Source: an uncultured Faecalibacterium sp. (lineage in GTDB: Bacteria > Bacillota > Clostridia > Oscillospirales > Ruminococcaceae). Taken from it: a stretch of DNA of 5,744 nucleotides. Below are positions 5,649-5,744 of the stretch, piece after piece. The notes beneath the pieces were generated by a model. The model made no database searches, was not told the DNA's origin, and saw nothing but the letters and a program-made list of their open reading frames with translations. The stretch covers positions 1 through 5,744 of the forward strand of contig CALDLZ010000300.1 in NCBI GenBank assembly GCA_937915335.1. The letters run 5' to 3'. Within the stretch, counting starts at the first letter, position 1. Each line of letters opens with the position of its first letter. The translations under genes and the position numbers were made by a program.

Positions 5649-5692
5649 ATCCTGCGCTGTGTGAATCAATCGACACGGCGCAGGATTTTTTT
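5649..5692 (+). terminator. Rho-independent terminator of the four-gene ABC operon
   Basis: Bases 5649-5662 pair with 5673-5686 in a 14-bp stem (one G-U wobble) with a 10-base loop, followed by seven T in total at 5686-5692. It begins 8 bp past the last stop codon and closes the operon. Confidence 0.95.
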
Positions 5693-5705
5693 GAGTGCTT
5701 GAGCG

Positions 5706-5732
5706 AAAGAAAACCACCAGCTAAGCTGGTGG
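5706..5732 (-). terminator. Perfect hairpin with minus-strand T-run: terminator of a convergent gene or end of an IS200/IS605-type element
   Basis: CCACCAGC (5714-5721) and GCTGGTGG (5725-5732) form a perfect 8-bp stem with a TAA loop. On the minus strand it is followed by TTTTCTTTC, the form of an intrinsic terminator, so a gene to the right of the window may be transcribed leftward and converge on the ABC operon. The plus strand has no T-run after the hairpin. A short perfect hairpin of this kind in A-rich DNA also resembles the subterminal hairpins of IS200/IS605 elements; no transposase is visible to support that. Confidence 0.5.
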
Positions 5733-5744
5733 AATAAAAACGGC

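Noticed and set aside
1..5744. CRISPR array, tRNA/rRNA, toxin-antitoxin or phage-defence system
   Set aside because: No regularly spaced repeats of adequate length, no cloverleaf or ribosomal RNA motifs and no small paired genes. The ABC cassette has no nuclease or other effector that would suggest defence.

Overview
The window looks like chromosomal DNA of a GC-rich, low-sulfate-type Firmicute, most likely a gut clostridium of the Oscillospirales (Faecalibacterium, Subdoligranulum or Gemmiger type). The reasons are GC-rich coding sequence with G/C-ending codons, strong AGGAGG-type ribosome binding sites, short AT-rich gaps carrying Firmicute-like promoters, strong intrinsic terminators, and a clostridial-looking L31 and ATP-dependent phosphofructokinase. 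The genus is inferred by eye, not by database comparison.

Layout. (1) Bases 1-776 hold the 3' four-fifths of pfkA (6-phosphofructokinase), closed by a strong 16-bp terminator hairpin. (2) Bases 848-1210 are an AT-rich non-coding stretch. Its left part holds only short direct and inverted repeats. Its right part holds a good promoter, an inverted repeat flanking the -10 box, and a leader RNA of about 110 nt that can fold into a bulged stem. (3) rpmE (ribosomal protein L31, zinc-binding C+ form) follows at 1211-1411 as a single-gene unit with its own terminator. (4) A gap of about 130 bp holds a weak promoter candidate, an inverted repeat and a small hairpin just before the next ribosome binding site. 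(5) Bases 1588-5640 form a tight four-gene operon: an ABC ATPase, an ABC-2 membrane permease (4-bp overlap), a GldG-like protein anchored at both ends (15-bp gap), and a membrane-anchored DUF4340-type protein with two tandem copies of its domain (10-bp gap). A strong terminator closes it. (6) The last 40 bases carry a second perfect hairpin whose T-run lies on the minus strand. It is either the terminator of a convergent gene just outside the window or the end of an IS200/IS605-type element.

How the genes fit together. pfkA and rpmE are housekeeping genes for glycolysis and the ribosome, and each appears to be its own transcription unit at this end. The four-gene operon is the part of the window with unknown biology. 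Its order (ATPase, GldF-like permease, GldG-like protein, DUF4340 protein) resembles the GldA-GldF-GldG transporter known from gliding Bacteroidetes, but here in a presumably non-gliding Firmicute and with an extra DUF4340 partner. A membrane complex is likely: a cytoplasmic ATPase dimer, the permease, and two proteins with large extracytoplasmic domains. Its substrate and role cannot be told from the sequence. I see no CRISPR array, tRNA, rRNA or intact mobile element.
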